From: Litorimonas cladophorae
GTDB lineage: Bacteria; Pseudomonadota; Alphaproteobacteria; Caulobacterales; Maricaulaceae
Direction of reading: 5' to 3'
DNA length: 64,000 nucleotides
NCBI RefSeq assembly: GCF_014652455.1
Contig: NZ_BMYV01000001.1
Location: 1,054,001-1,118,000, forward strand
Part shown: positions 33,568 to 42,736 of the stretch, piece after piece
How positions within the stretch are numbered: position 1 is the stretch's first letter
How the letters are laid out: each line of letters opens with the position of its first letter
The notes under the pieces: generated by a model
What the model was told of the DNA's origin: nothing
The model's input: the letters and a program-made list of their open reading frames with translations, nothing else
Database searches by the model: none
Translations under genes and position numbers: made by a program

Positions 33568-35664
33568 CTATCTCACATAGCTCAGCCGAAGAAAAACACC
33601 ACGCCCTGCGCCGGGGATACGTTCCCCGACTGGGACATCGCTGAATCCATTGCGGTTGTAACCTGAGAGGTGATCGGCGTAGGTTTTGTTTAAGACGTTC
33701 TCAATACCTCCAGATAACTTTACGCCATCTTTGATCTGCCAATCCCCATAGAAGCTCAGTAAAGAATATCCGGCCGTCCGTTTTTCGCTATTGGTAAGGG
33801 AGACATTGTTTTGTTTTGCGTGAGCGCGCCCCTCTATTGTCGCGGACCAATTTTCACCTTTATAAGACATACCAACGGTTAGATTAGGCGACGAAATGCG
33901 GTAAAGATTGTCCTCAATATCACGCCGCGTGCCTTTGACATAATTCGCAACAGCGTCAACGCGGATTGGACCGTGAACATTAAAGCCCGTATCCATATCG
34001 ATCCCAATTAAATGCGCATCAACATTGCGCCAACGCAGCGGTGTCGCATCACCGTTCACAGACGCAATCATCTCGACAGCGCTGTTTATAACGCCGACGG
34101 TCTCGTCAAAGGGGGTGCCCTGAATAAAATCGTCTATAGATCGAATATATGCGGTGGGCCGAAAATAGGCGCGTTCATTTGCATAATCAAAGCCACCTTC
34201 GGCAATCCAGGCTGATTCTTTTTCAAGATTGAGATTGCCGACATAGATATTACCATCGGCTAGACCACCGCTGGCATTAATTGGCAGCCAGCCATAACGC
34301 TGTATATAGCCTGGCATTTGTTGTTTATGGGCAAGTGTCGCCCGCCAGCTTATGCCCGCCTTACGGGGCGTCCATAGGCGCAGGACAGCGTCAAGCGTCG
34401 TGCCGTCTCCTGAACGCTCCGCGCTGTTAAAAGCCGCAGCAAGACCCCGAGGTCCGATAGGTAGCGTGACCCCAAGGGTCGCCTCACCCGCGCTGTAGCT
34501 ATGCTTATCAAGCCGCAAGCCTAACTGCATGTTGATTCTGCCTGTCGCACCGTCCCATTGCCCAAAACCGCCAATGCGGTTCATAGCAATGTCTGGAAAG
34601 GGCGTGACCGAAAAGGCGGCAGAATTGGGGTTCGTTATCACCACATCATGCTCAGATTCTTGGACGTCAACACCGAAAGACAAACGCCCGCCGAAGCGAT
34701 CAAATGCAACAGATACATCGCCGCCAAACGTCTTGGCATCTGCAAAGGTCGCACGCTGGCCCATGGCGGCAGGCGCAGGGCGAAGAGAGAAGTTGTCCAT
34801 TAAATGAGCGACATTGCTGTAATTAATATTCGCCTTGAACTGAATTTCGCCTAAACCATTTTCATAGCCAACCCTCGCAAAATCAGTGTCAAAATATTGA
34901 ATATCCATTGGGAATGGCGGGTTACCCGATGGGTCCGTATTCTGTCGCCTTAGGTCGAACGAAAACGCGCCCAGATCTGTTTTCACTCCGGCCGAGAGGC
35001 CATAGACTGCGCGCTCAAAAGCTGTGCCGCCAATTGTTCCGTTACCAAATTTTGTATCGGTCGCCTCTTCATACGCGCCTAAGACGTTGAAACGCCAAAC
35101 CTCTGTTGACGCACCGATGACACCGCCAACAGAGACGCTGCTATTAACACTCCGTCCTCCGATCATAAGGTCATAGCCCAGCTCAGCTTTTTTTAACTCT
35201 TTATAATCAACACGCTTAAAGATGGCGTCCGCCCCGCCGCCTAGTCCCGGCCCTTTGGACACAGGACTTACGCCGCGATCAATGACAACGGTATCAACCA
35301 GAGGCGCGGGCGCATAGTGATAAACAGGGTCCATGAGGTTTGGTCCACCAGACGCAAAACCTTGGCCATCGACGCGCAGGTTTAACCTTTCGCCAAAAAG
35401 ACCGCGATATTGCATTTGTCCTGAAAGCTCACCATTACCGATGCGCGCACCACCAGGCGTGCGCGCCGTCAGATATGTAATATCGCCGCCTTGTAAGGGC
35501 GCTCTATCAGGCGAAATTTTCCTTTCATTTACGTCATCGGACCGCTTCCCGGTCATGATAATCACATCTTCAAGTGCAGATTCGGAGAGTTGAGCATTGG
35601 CAGGCATAGCCAATGCAATTGTGGCCGCCCCCAATAAGAGGCAGCATATACGTTGGGATTTCAT
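33568..35664 (-). CDS. TonB-dependent receptor, probably copper (OprC/NosA-like)
   Basis: A 698-residue outer-membrane receptor: signal peptide (residues 1-25, ending NAQ), plug domain (about 35-170) and 22-strand barrel ending in the usual aromatic-rich strand (FLRLSYVR). The plug has the order QYRGLFGERLNLRVDGQGF and a GPGLGGGADAIF segment, and the barrel start has HLMDNFSLR, features I associate with OprC/NosA copper receptors; this is recognition, not alignment. The upstream DUF2946 protein, often adjacent to such receptors, supports it. Copper specificity is therefore probable, not certain. Confidence 0.72.
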   Translation of the reverse strand: MKSQRICCLLLGAATIALAMPANAQLSESALEDVIIMTGKRSDDVNERKISPDRAPLQGGDITYLTARTPGGARIGNGELSGQMQYRGLFGERLNLRVDGQGFASGGPNLMDPVYHYAPAPLVDTVVIDRGVSPVSKGPGLGGGADAIFKRVDYKELKKAELGYDLMIGGRSVNSSVSVGGVIGASTEVWRFNVLGAYEEATDTKFGNGTIGGTAFERAVYGLSAGVKTDLGAFSFDLRRQNTDPSGNPPFPMDIQYFDTDFARVGYENGLGEIQFKANINYSNVAHLMDNFSLRPAPAAMGQRATFADAKTFGGDVSVAFDRFGGRLSFGVDVQESEHDVVITNPNSAAFSVTPFPDIAMNRIGGFGQWDGATGRINMQLGLRLDKHSYSAGEATLGVTLPIGPRGLAAAFNSAERSGDGTTLDAVLRLWTPRKAGISWRATLAHKQQMPGYIQRYGWLPINASGGLADGNIYVGNLNLEKESAWIAEGGFDYANERAYFRPTAYIRSIDDFIQGTPFDETVGVINSAVEMIASVNGDATPLRWRNVDAHLIGIDMDTGFNVHGPIRVDAVANYVKGTRRDIEDNLYRISSPNLTVGMSYKGENWSATIEGRAHAKQNNVSLTNSEKRTAGYSLLSFYGDWQIKDGVKLSGGIENVLNKTYADHLSGYNRNGFSDVPVGERIPGAGRGVFLRLSYVR

Positions 35665-35736
35665 TATATTCTCTTCAGGTCTAAAGTGGGCACATAGCCC
35701 TAAGGCTGCGCAGAAACGCGCAGGATGGAAGTTACT

Positions 35737-36174
35737 TTAGAGGAAGATTGGTGGCGCTCTGGACCCCGTGGGTGGCCCCTGAGCCTTTTCAACGAGGCCA
35801 ATCTCAAAGGCCGCATAAATCGTAGACTGCGTCCGTGAAATACGCGTGACAGCGATGTGCGCTGGCGATGGAAGCCCAACAGATGACAGCGTGCATTTAT
35901 CACACTGACCGCTGTTTGGCTCTTCGTCGCCACTTTCTTCCCCCAGCAATTCAGCCAGCTCTTTAAGCGCTAAAGCGGCGCTCGGGCTTACTGTTTGACC
36001 TGAGGGCGAGCATAGTAACGAAGAGAGATGCAGATTGCTGGGCGCTGCATATGAAAGTGCGCTCGGCAACAAGAGCTGCAAGCAAATAAACAGTCTCGCA
36101 CAGAGATGTGCGGTGTCTCGAGTCACACGATTCAGCATCGCGACTGCTATAGACAGTAAGTACGGCGTCTGCAT
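35737..36174 (-). CDS. DUF2946-like protein upstream of copper receptor
   Basis: A small secreted or membrane-anchored protein with a hydrophobic N-terminal segment (LFICLQLLLPSALSYA), a CxxC-type pair (GQCDKCTL) and a C-terminal RAPP. These features fit DUF2946, a family commonly placed next to copper TonB receptors and presumed to handle copper. Start is uncertain: ATG at 36174 (145 residues) or 36138 (133 residues) are both possible and neither has a strong ribosome site; the frame runs on to 36330 but the extra residues do not look coding. It precedes the receptor by 72 bp. Confidence 0.55.
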   Translation of the reverse strand: MQTPYLLSIAVAMLNRVTRDTAHLCARLFICLQLLLPSALSYAAPSNLHLSSLLCSPSGQTVSPSAALALKELAELLGEESGDEEPNSGQCDKCTLSSVGLPSPAHIAVTRISRTQSTIYAAFEIGLVEKAQGPPTGSRAPPIFL

Positions 36175-36428
36175 TATCTTTATTGTCGCGGTGCAAGCTA
36201 TAAAGAGCAAGATACCGCCATATCTTTCGCGCGGAACGCCTTCAGATAAGTCACACAATTTACCCGTCCCAAAGTCAAAATTCTTTATCGAAAGTACAGG
36301 ATCCGAAAAAGCGAAGGCTATCCTGTCCACGGACGTATCATCTGAAAACCGTATAGTCCGAAAGTCTCAAGGCGTCCTTCTCCCAGACTGTATAAACTTA
36401 GGAGAAGTATAACTATCGGGTAGAGCTC

Positions 36429-38020
36429 ATGGAAAACTACAAAGACGTTTATTCAGATTGGCAATCGGATTCGGATAATTTCTGGTTGAATGCTGCTAAG
36501 GAAATTGATTGGATCACCTCGCCGTCGCAAAGCTTCGATCCTGACTGTGGGGTGTATGAGCGTTGGTTCCCTGATGCGATTGGTAATACTTGTTACAATT
36601 GTTTGGACCGTCATATTATTGCGGGACGCGGTGACCAGGCCGCCCTCATCTATGACAGCCCTATGTCGGGCCGAAAGCTCACCTACAGCTACAACCAACT
36701 CTTCGATAAAGTCACCGCGCTCGCATGGGTTTTACGAGACTTAGGGGTCGTAAAAGGTGATCGCGTCATCATTTACCTCCCCATGATCCCAGAGGCCGCC
36801 TTTGCAATGCTGGCCTGCGCGCGCATCGGCGCTATTCATTCTGTTGTTTTTGGGGGTTTCGTGCCTAAAGAGCTCGCCACACGCATTGATGATGCAAAGC
36901 CGAAAGTCATAATGAACGCCTCTTGCGGATTAGAACCAAAGCGTACGATTGCCTATAGACCCCTTTTGGATGAAGCAATTGATATTGCCGATCACAAACC
37001 TGATCATTTTATCATATATCAACGACCGGAATGCACCGCTGCTCTCGATAAAATGCGCGACAAAAGTTGGCAGACCGTTGTCTCTGCCGCGCCTACGGTA
37101 GACACTCGTCCTGACTGTGTGGCGGTAAAAGCGACCGATCCATTATATATATACTCTATACGTCTGGCACGACGGGAGAACCCAAAGGTGTGGTCCGCGA
37201 CAATGGTGGACATAGGGTGGCGCTCAAATGGAGTATGGGGAATATTTACAACACCGACCCTGGTGAAGTCTATTGGTCGGCATCGGATGTCGGATGGGTC
37301 GTGGGGCATAGTTACATCGTTTACGGTCCCCTTCTCCAAGGTTGCACAACAATTTTGTTTGAAGGCAAACCTGTGGGAACGCCTGATGCGGGTACGTTTT
37401 GGCGCGTTATAGAAGAACACAAAGTATCCACTTTATTCACCGCGCCCACAGCCCTTCGCGCGATTAAGAAACAAGACCCCGGAGGAAAGCATCTCGAGCT
37501 TTATGATATTTCTTCCTTGAAGACGTTGTTTCTTGCGGGTGAACGCGCGGCCCCCGACACCATACAATGGGCAGAAAGCAAACTTTACGTTCCGGTCATC
37601 GATAATTGGTGGCAAACCGAGACGGGCTGGCCAATCGCATCAAATCCTATGGAGATAGAAAAGTTGCCCGTGAAATACGGATCGCCGTGTCTGGCCATGC
37701 CAGGATACGACGTTCAAATTCTTGCCGAAGACGGCACAGAATTAGGTCCAAATGAGCTGGGTGCGATTTGGATAAAATTGCCATTACCTCCAGGCTGTCT
37801 CCCCACACTTTGGAAGAAAAATGAGCGCTTTAAAGAGAGCTACTTATCGACATTTCCAGGCTATTATGAAACGGCCGATGCGGGGTTCATCGATGACGAC
37901 GGATATATATCCATCATGTCCAGAACCGATGATATCATCAATGTTGCGGGTCACAGGCTGTCGACTGGCGGAATGGAAGAAGTTCTTTCCGCCCATCAAG
38001 ATGTGGCTGAACCATGCTGA
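36429..38020 (+). pseudogene. prpE: Propionyl-CoA synthetase, frameshifted and truncated
   Basis: Clear similarity to PrpE-type acyl-CoA synthetases, from NFWLNAAKEIDW through IYLPMIPEAAFAMLACARIG, the P-loop YTSGTTGEPKG, ASDVGWVVGHSYIVYGPLL and PLPPGCLPTLW to NVAGHRLSTGGMEE. Two lesions are visible. A (TA)5 run at 37144-37153 shifts the frame just before the P-loop; one TA fewer restores it. The coding match then stops at VAE (38009-38011), about 100 residues short of the normal end, so the C-terminal domain with the catalytic lysine (SGKMLRR in intact homologues) is gone. The first lesion could be a reading error; the second cannot. No functional enzyme is expected. Confidence 0.85.
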
Positions 38021-38105
38021 GCGTCCTGATCACCTTTCCAGGCAATAAAAAAAACAGCCCCAATACATAGGCCGTTGTCACGGCGATTATGAGCCATACG
38101 GGCAT
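38012..38105 (-). pseudogene. Relic of a PutP-like sensor histidine kinase start
   Basis: An ATG at 38105 begins MPVWLIIAVTTAYVLGLF; if one T is added to the T8 run (A8 at 38047-38054) it continues FIAWKGDQDAQH. That is the start of the transporter-like sensor kinases commonly encoded after actP-type genes. The match ends where the truncated prpE begins, so a deletion apparently removed the ends of two convergent genes. The identification rests on about 30 residues. Confidence 0.5.
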
Positions 38106-38174
38106 AGTTGATCCTTACACCTCGACTATGTGCATTAATGGGTATGATGGCAATGTCGCCGATAGTCGTACGCT

Positions 38175-38207
38175 AAAAAAAAGGCCGCGCCTCTCGGAGA
38201 CGCGGGC
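38175..38207 (-). terminator. Rho-independent terminator after actP-like gene
   Basis: On the minus strand CCCGCGTCTC and GAGGCGCGG form a nine-pair stem with a CGA loop, followed by CC and eight T. It lies 27 bp past the symporter stop. Confidence 0.8.
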
Positions 38208-38233
38208 AGTTAGTTGGCGTTTTTGGAGGACGC

Positions 38234-40012
38234 CTATTCGGCGGGAGCCATGCCGCCCTCTGCCATGCCATGGGATTTCCGTTGACCCGGGATACGAATA
38301 TCCTGAACGAGATCTTGGATTTCCTGTGGGGGAGCGGTTGTCATCAGAGACACGACAACACCTACTGCCGTCGAGAGCCACATGAAGGCAAAACCAATGC
38401 CTTCTGGCGAGACGCCGAACCACCAGCCTGCTGCCGTACCGCCCATGAACTTAAAGTACACGATGTACATCGAAGTCGTGATGATACCGACAAGCATGGT
38501 CGCAATGGCACCTTCACGATTCATCCGCTTCCAAAAGATACCTAGGAATATGACGGGAAACAGAGAGGCCGCAGCCAGTCCGAAGGCGAAGGCGACCACC
38601 TGCGCTACAAAGGGCAGTTGCGAGGCGTATATCCCGGTCAGTCCGGCACAGACTACGGCCACTGCGGCCGCTATTCGTGCCACCCTCATCTCTTCTTTCT
38701 CTGACATATCTGGCTTAAAGGTTCGCTTCATCAGATCATGACTGACCGCCGAACTAATCACCATAAGGAGACCCGCCGCTGTTGAAAGCGCAGCAGCAAG
38801 ACCACCTGCGACAACAAGGCCGACAACCCAGTTTGGAAGCTTAGCAATCTGCGGATTAGCAAGCACAAAGATGTCGCGGTTTGGAACGACTTCGTTCTTA
38901 ATCCCATCTGGTGCATCTGGACCACGATATTGCATTACGCCATCACCGTTCAGATCATCATATTTAAGAAGACCTGTTTTTTCCCAGCTTTTATACCATT
39001 CTGGAACAGGCTTTTTACCATCCGCTAAAATTTCAGCGGCACGTTGGTCATAGTTTTCGGCGTCCGTGATATAGACAGCTTCATTGACAGTATCGACGAA
39101 GTTCATCCGCGCGAAGGCGCCAACAGCAGGTGCAACTGTGTAAAGCAGCGCAATGAACATCAACGCCCACCCGGCAGATTTACGCGCGGCTTGCGCTGAA
39201 CTCACCGTGAAAAAACGAATGATAACATGCGGCAGACCCGCCGTACCAAACATCAAGGCCGCTGTAATACAGAAGACATCTAACTTGGATTTCGTCGTCG
39301 ACGTATACTCAGTAAAGCCTAGATCGGTGACGACCGTATTGAGCTGATTGAGCATGCTGACGTCGGTACCAGCGGCGTTCCCAATGAAACCTAGCTGCGG
39401 AATAGGATTGCCCGTAATCGCAAGAGACATAAAGATTGCTGGGACCGTATAGGCAAAGATCAGCACCACATATTGCGCTACTTGCGTATATGTAATGCCC
39501 TTCATTCCGCCCATAACAGCGTAGACGAAGACAATTGCCATACCGATCAGAATACCCGCGTTGTATGAAACGCCGAGGAAGCCCGAAAAGGCCACGCCGA
39601 CACCCTTCATTTGCCCCGCAATATACGTGAAGGAGACAAATAACGCACAGACAACTGCGATAACGCGCGCGACCTTGGAGTAATAGCGATCTCCCACAAA
39701 GTCCGGCACCGTAAATTTGCCAAACTCTCTCAGATATGGCGCGAGGAGCAAGGCCAACAGCACATAACCGCCGGTCCAACCCATAAGGTAGACGGAACCG
39801 CCATAGCCAAGAAACGCGATCAGGCCTGCCATAGAGAGGAATGACGCGGCGGACATCCAATCCGCTGCTGTGGCCATTCCGTTTATGGTCGGGTGAACAT
39901 CATGACCGGCGACGTAAAACTCTTCCGTCGAACCGGCTTTAGCCCAAATTGCGATGCCAATATAAATACCAAAGGTCAGGACGACCCAAAAAATTGTCCA
40001 AGGATCAACCAT
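38234..40012 (-). CDS. Sodium:solute symporter, ActP/MctP-like (VC_2705 subfamily)
   Basis: A 592-residue inner-membrane symporter with about 13 helices. TAADWMSAASFLSMAGLIAFLG (residues about 48-70) is the conserved sodium-site region of acetate-type SSS transporters, and an insert of about 75 residues (310-385, DLNGDGVMQYRGPDAP) typical of the VC_2705 subfamily is present. Acetate, propionate, pyruvate or lactate are the usual substrates. It follows the DUF4212 partner by 3 bp, and stood beside a propionyl-CoA synthetase and a sensor kinase, both now broken, so short-chain acid use was the probable theme of the locus. Confidence 0.88.
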   Translation of the reverse strand: MVDPWTIFWVVLTFGIYIGIAIWAKAGSTEEFYVAGHDVHPTINGMATAADWMSAASFLSMAGLIAFLGYGGSVYLMGWTGGYVLLALLLAPYLREFGKFTVPDFVGDRYYSKVARVIAVVCALFVSFTYIAGQMKGVGVAFSGFLGVSYNAGILIGMAIVFVYAVMGGMKGITYTQVAQYVVLIFAYTVPAIFMSLAITGNPIPQLGFIGNAAGTDVSMLNQLNTVVTDLGFTEYTSTTKSKLDVFCITAALMFGTAGLPHVIIRFFTVSSAQAARKSAGWALMFIALLYTVAPAVGAFARMNFVDTVNEAVYITDAENYDQRAAEILADGKKPVPEWYKSWEKTGLLKYDDLNGDGVMQYRGPDAPDGIKNEVVPNRDIFVLANPQIAKLPNWVVGLVVAGGLAAALSTAAGLLMVISSAVSHDLMKRTFKPDMSEKEEMRVARIAAAVAVVCAGLTGIYASQLPFVAQVVAFAFGLAAASLFPVIFLGIFWKRMNREGAIATMLVGIITTSMYIVYFKFMGGTAAGWWFGVSPEGIGFAFMWLSTAVGVVVSLMTTAPPQEIQDLVQDIRIPGQRKSHGMAEGGMAPAE

Positions 40013-40015
40013 GAT

Positions 40016-40300
40016 TCACCCCTCAATCCCGAATTTCTTCTCGTATTGGGTCATCTTGCGGCAATAGACCACGATGAGCGCTAAGAAGACATATATTGCG
40101 CCGTTCTGGGCGAACCAGAAACCCAGCGGTGCGCCACCGATAGAGAAATTATCTAGCGCCTCTCGAAATATGATACCCGCGCCGTAGGACACGAGAAACC
40201 ATACGACCAACAGCGATATGGTAAGCCGTAAGGTGGCCTTCCAATACCCTGCTGCGTCATGTGTATTTGTTGGTTCCAAATCTACCTCCCCTTTTTGCAT
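40016..40300 (-). CDS. DUF4212 small subunit of actP-like symporter
   Basis: A 94-residue protein with two membrane helices (about 25-47 and 62-82). WFLVSYGAGIIF and PLGFWFAQNGAIYVFLALIVVYC match DUF4212, the putative sodium/substrate symporter small subunit that regularly precedes ActP-type genes. It starts the two-gene operon and ends 3 bp before the large subunit. Confidence 0.9.
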   Translation of the reverse strand: MQKGEVDLEPTNTHDAAGYWKATLRLTISLLVVWFLVSYGAGIIFREALDNFSIGGAPLGFWFAQNGAIYVFLALIVVYCRKMTQYEKKFGIEG

Positions 40301-40408
40301 TTATTGCATTTAGTTCGCGAAAATTATGAATCGCGAGCGTTGTGAGTTTAACTCGCATCGACACTGCCAAATTGGAAATGGAAAGGTAGGGAGACTTTAG
40401 TCTAAGAC

Positions 40409-40588
40409 CTAGTGACGCGCTTTGCGTTCTTTCAAACCCGCATGGATTAAGAAGCCTGCAAGCAAAAACCCGCCAACAATGTAAACTTCGCGTAGACCCA
40501 ACCCAGGCTCGCTCAACGCTTCAAGGCCGCGCACGAAAAATATCGCAGCGATCAGCAGTCCTGAAGCAATAAAGAGATGAGCTTTCAT
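40409..40588 (-). CDS. Small hypothetical membrane protein
   Basis: A 59-residue frame from the ATG at 40588 with two predicted helices (MKAHLFIASGLLIAAIFFV and YIVGGFLLAGFLIHAGL) and a basic tail. The frame extends to 40651 but the extra residues read poorly. No family recognised. It stands alone between the symporter and siderophore genes. Confidence 0.45.
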   Translation of the reverse strand: MKAHLFIASGLLIAAIFFVRGLEALSEPGLGLREVYIVGGFLLAGFLIHAGLKERKARH

Positions 40589-40803
40589 ACGCAAAGTTTC
40601 ACCACTAACCATAAGCGGGTCAAGGAAATATACCTTAGACTTTAGTCTCAATGAAATTTTGTTGGACTGAAATTAGGCCTATAGGGCCCAGCGCAATGCC
40701 CCCTCAAATTGAAGCACACGGCCCGTTTCCTCGCGTTATCAAGCGGCTTTACAGCCTGGCGTTTTGGCGACGGCTAACATAGGTACGCATTGGGCTATTG
40801 CAC

Positions 40804-42093
40804 TCAACGAAGAGCTGTCAACGCTCCTGCTAGCCCACTAATTACCAATCCAATCCAGAAGATTACAGCCAAATACCCCGCCAACGCGGGATAAAAACCT
40901 ACTGCGACAAATGTGCCGAATAAGAGTATGGGTGCGCCCCAGATGAAACCTTTCCAGGCACCTTGTAATCCGTCCGCCGCGCGGCCTTTATTGCGGCGTT
41001 TTAGGAAATAGATATTCATACCTGCCGATATGATGAACATGAGGCATATCCCGAAGAAACCAAATGCTATTTTTACGGGCATTCCCCCAAACTGTCCGAA
41101 GTGAACCTTGTAAACAGAATCAGCAACCTGCTGGCCAATGGTGCCATCTGCAGAACCTGTCGTATCAAGGAAGTCGCCCTGCCCGTTAAAATTATACTTT
41201 TCAGCATAGATCAAACGACGCGGATGCGCCGCCATGATTTGCAAATATTGTCCAGCTGTCTGAGGGTCGTGCAATATCACATATACGACTGGCTTGTCGG
41301 GATGCTGTTCAGCCATATATTCGAGTGCGAGGTCTATACGTGCTAAGGGCGCGACCGCTGCATCTACGACAGGCTCGGCCCCGTAGACGGGCGAATAGAC
41401 AGCCTCCCTATCTCCGTCATATTTTAACGGGGCCAGCGCAGCGATTGAAAATACGGCCAAGCCAATCATTGCGCCACTCAGAGAATTTGAGATGTGAAAC
41501 GGCGCGGTCCAAACACTCAAGCGATTGTGCAAGTCGACCTGTTTGATCTGTTCCGACTTGGACCGCCGAAATGCGAATGCGTCTTTGAAAACGCGAGGAT
41601 GCGCAATGAAACCCGTTATCGACATCGCGAATAAGAAAACGCCAAAGATGGCCACCACGATCATGCCAAAGGATTTTGGAAGATGCAGGTAATAATGTAG
41701 ATCAATCAGGAAATTGCTCCACGGGTGCGCTGCCTTGCCAGACATTACCCCCTCCGCATTGACATAGGTCTCCTTATTGTCTGTCTCGACTATCGCGCGG
41801 TCATATTGCGCGGTTGGCATATGAATATAGAGATGCGCTGTCTCTGGCTCGGCAAGCATCCCATTGGCAGCTGTCACTTGGGCTGCTGCAGGTGAAAGAA
41901 AACTGACGCTAGGCTCGCCGCGTTGCTCGATGCGGTGAATTTCATCTTTAAAGACACTCACGGTCCCCGAGAGGCAAATGATGTAGAGTACGGCGGAGAT
42001 CGCTATGCCAAGCGTGGCATGCGCAGACAATGCTCTCTTGACCAAGGATTGAACCGGAACTTTCGGGATTTCAGTAAGCGTTGCGTCGAGCAT
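40804..42093 (-). CDS. PepSY-associated transmembrane protein (PiuB-like)
   Basis: A 429-residue inner-membrane protein with four main helices and PepSY-type extracytoplasmic segments (about 45-130 and 235-310). The start has HATLGIAISAVLYIICLSG; LHYYLHLPKSFGMIVVAIFGVF and KVHFGQFGGMPVKIAFGFFG carry the histidines typical of this family, proposed to reduce ferric siderophores at the inner membrane. It is third in an operon behind a TonB-dependent siderophore receptor, separated from the preceding gene by 7 bp. Confidence 0.88.
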   Translation of the reverse strand: MLDATLTEIPKVPVQSLVKRALSAHATLGIAISAVLYIICLSGTVSVFKDEIHRIEQRGEPSVSFLSPAAAQVTAANGMLAEPETAHLYIHMPTAQYDRAIVETDNKETYVNAEGVMSGKAAHPWSNFLIDLHYYLHLPKSFGMIVVAIFGVFLFAMSITGFIAHPRVFKDAFAFRRSKSEQIKQVDLHNRLSVWTAPFHISNSLSGAMIGLAVFSIAALAPLKYDGDREAVYSPVYGAEPVVDAAVAPLARIDLALEYMAEQHPDKPVVYVILHDPQTAGQYLQIMAAHPRRLIYAEKYNFNGQGDFLDTTGSADGTIGQQVADSVYKVHFGQFGGMPVKIAFGFFGICLMFIISAGMNIYFLKRRNKGRAADGLQGAWKGFIWGAPILLFGTFVAVGFYPALAGYLAVIFWIGLVISGLAGALTALR

Positions 42094-42100
42094 AGTAATC

Positions 42101-42685
42101 TCAATTTCCGATCATGATGATTGCAAGGCTGGGCAGTGCTAACCCTAGGCACATGACAAGCTTAAGGGTCTTGTTTTGTGATGTGAGAGACAGTGCGCTC
42201 AATCCCGCCCAAAGGATTGGAAACAAGAACAGCGCAATGACCAACGCATTGGATGCGTGCACGCCAGATTGCCAAAACACCTCGTGAAGGCCCATCGCCA
42301 CCAAGAACGCGAGCGCTCCGCAGCCAAGGCTAACCCACAGAGCCAAACCAATACGTTTCGCAATTACGTGGCTGTTCAGTTTGAGTTTAGCCTGCACACG
42401 GCGTTTAACGGGCTTTGGTGGCTTCGCCGGCTTGCGATCCTTTGAAGCTTGGTAAGCGATCAAGCCTAGCGCCTGAATGATGAAGACCATTACGCCAAGC
42501 GCGACACCTCGGTCTTTACCGCCTGAGAATGTCCAGAGGATTAAGGCTAAGGCAATGGCGAGCCAACACCCCCAAACTAGCAGGGTTCGCTTTTGGGCTG
42601 ACCGCCAAGCGCGATAAAGCCCGAACACTCCTAGCCCACTCAGACCAGTGCCGATTACACCATGTATAAATTCGAATAAGGTCAT
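42101..42685 (-). CDS. Membrane protein of siderophore-uptake operon
   Basis: A 194-residue protein with about six helices in two groups of three separated by a basic linker (KPAKPPKPVKRRVQ near 85-98). I do not recognise the family with confidence; proteins of this size and topology often accompany PepSY/TonB-receptor operons. It lies 51 bp after the receptor and 7 bp before the PepSY gene, so a role in iron acquisition is inferred from context alone. Confidence 0.7.
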   Translation of the reverse strand: MTLFEFIHGVIGTGLSGLGVFGLYRAWRSAQKRTLLVWGCWLAIALALILWTFSGGKDRGVALGVMVFIIQALGLIAYQASKDRKPAKPPKPVKRRVQAKLKLNSHVIAKRIGLALWVSLGCGALAFLVAMGLHEVFWQSGVHASNALVIALFLFPILWAGLSALSLTSQNKTLKLVMCLGLALPSLAIIMIGN

Positions 42686-42736
42686 AAAAAAAGGGGCGGC
42701 CTCCTCTGATTTGAGAAAGCCACCAGTCTAAGGGAA

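Noticed and set aside
36174-36330. Longer N-terminus for the DUF2946-like protein
   Set aside because: The added 52 residues place the signal-like helix deep in the protein and do not resemble the family.
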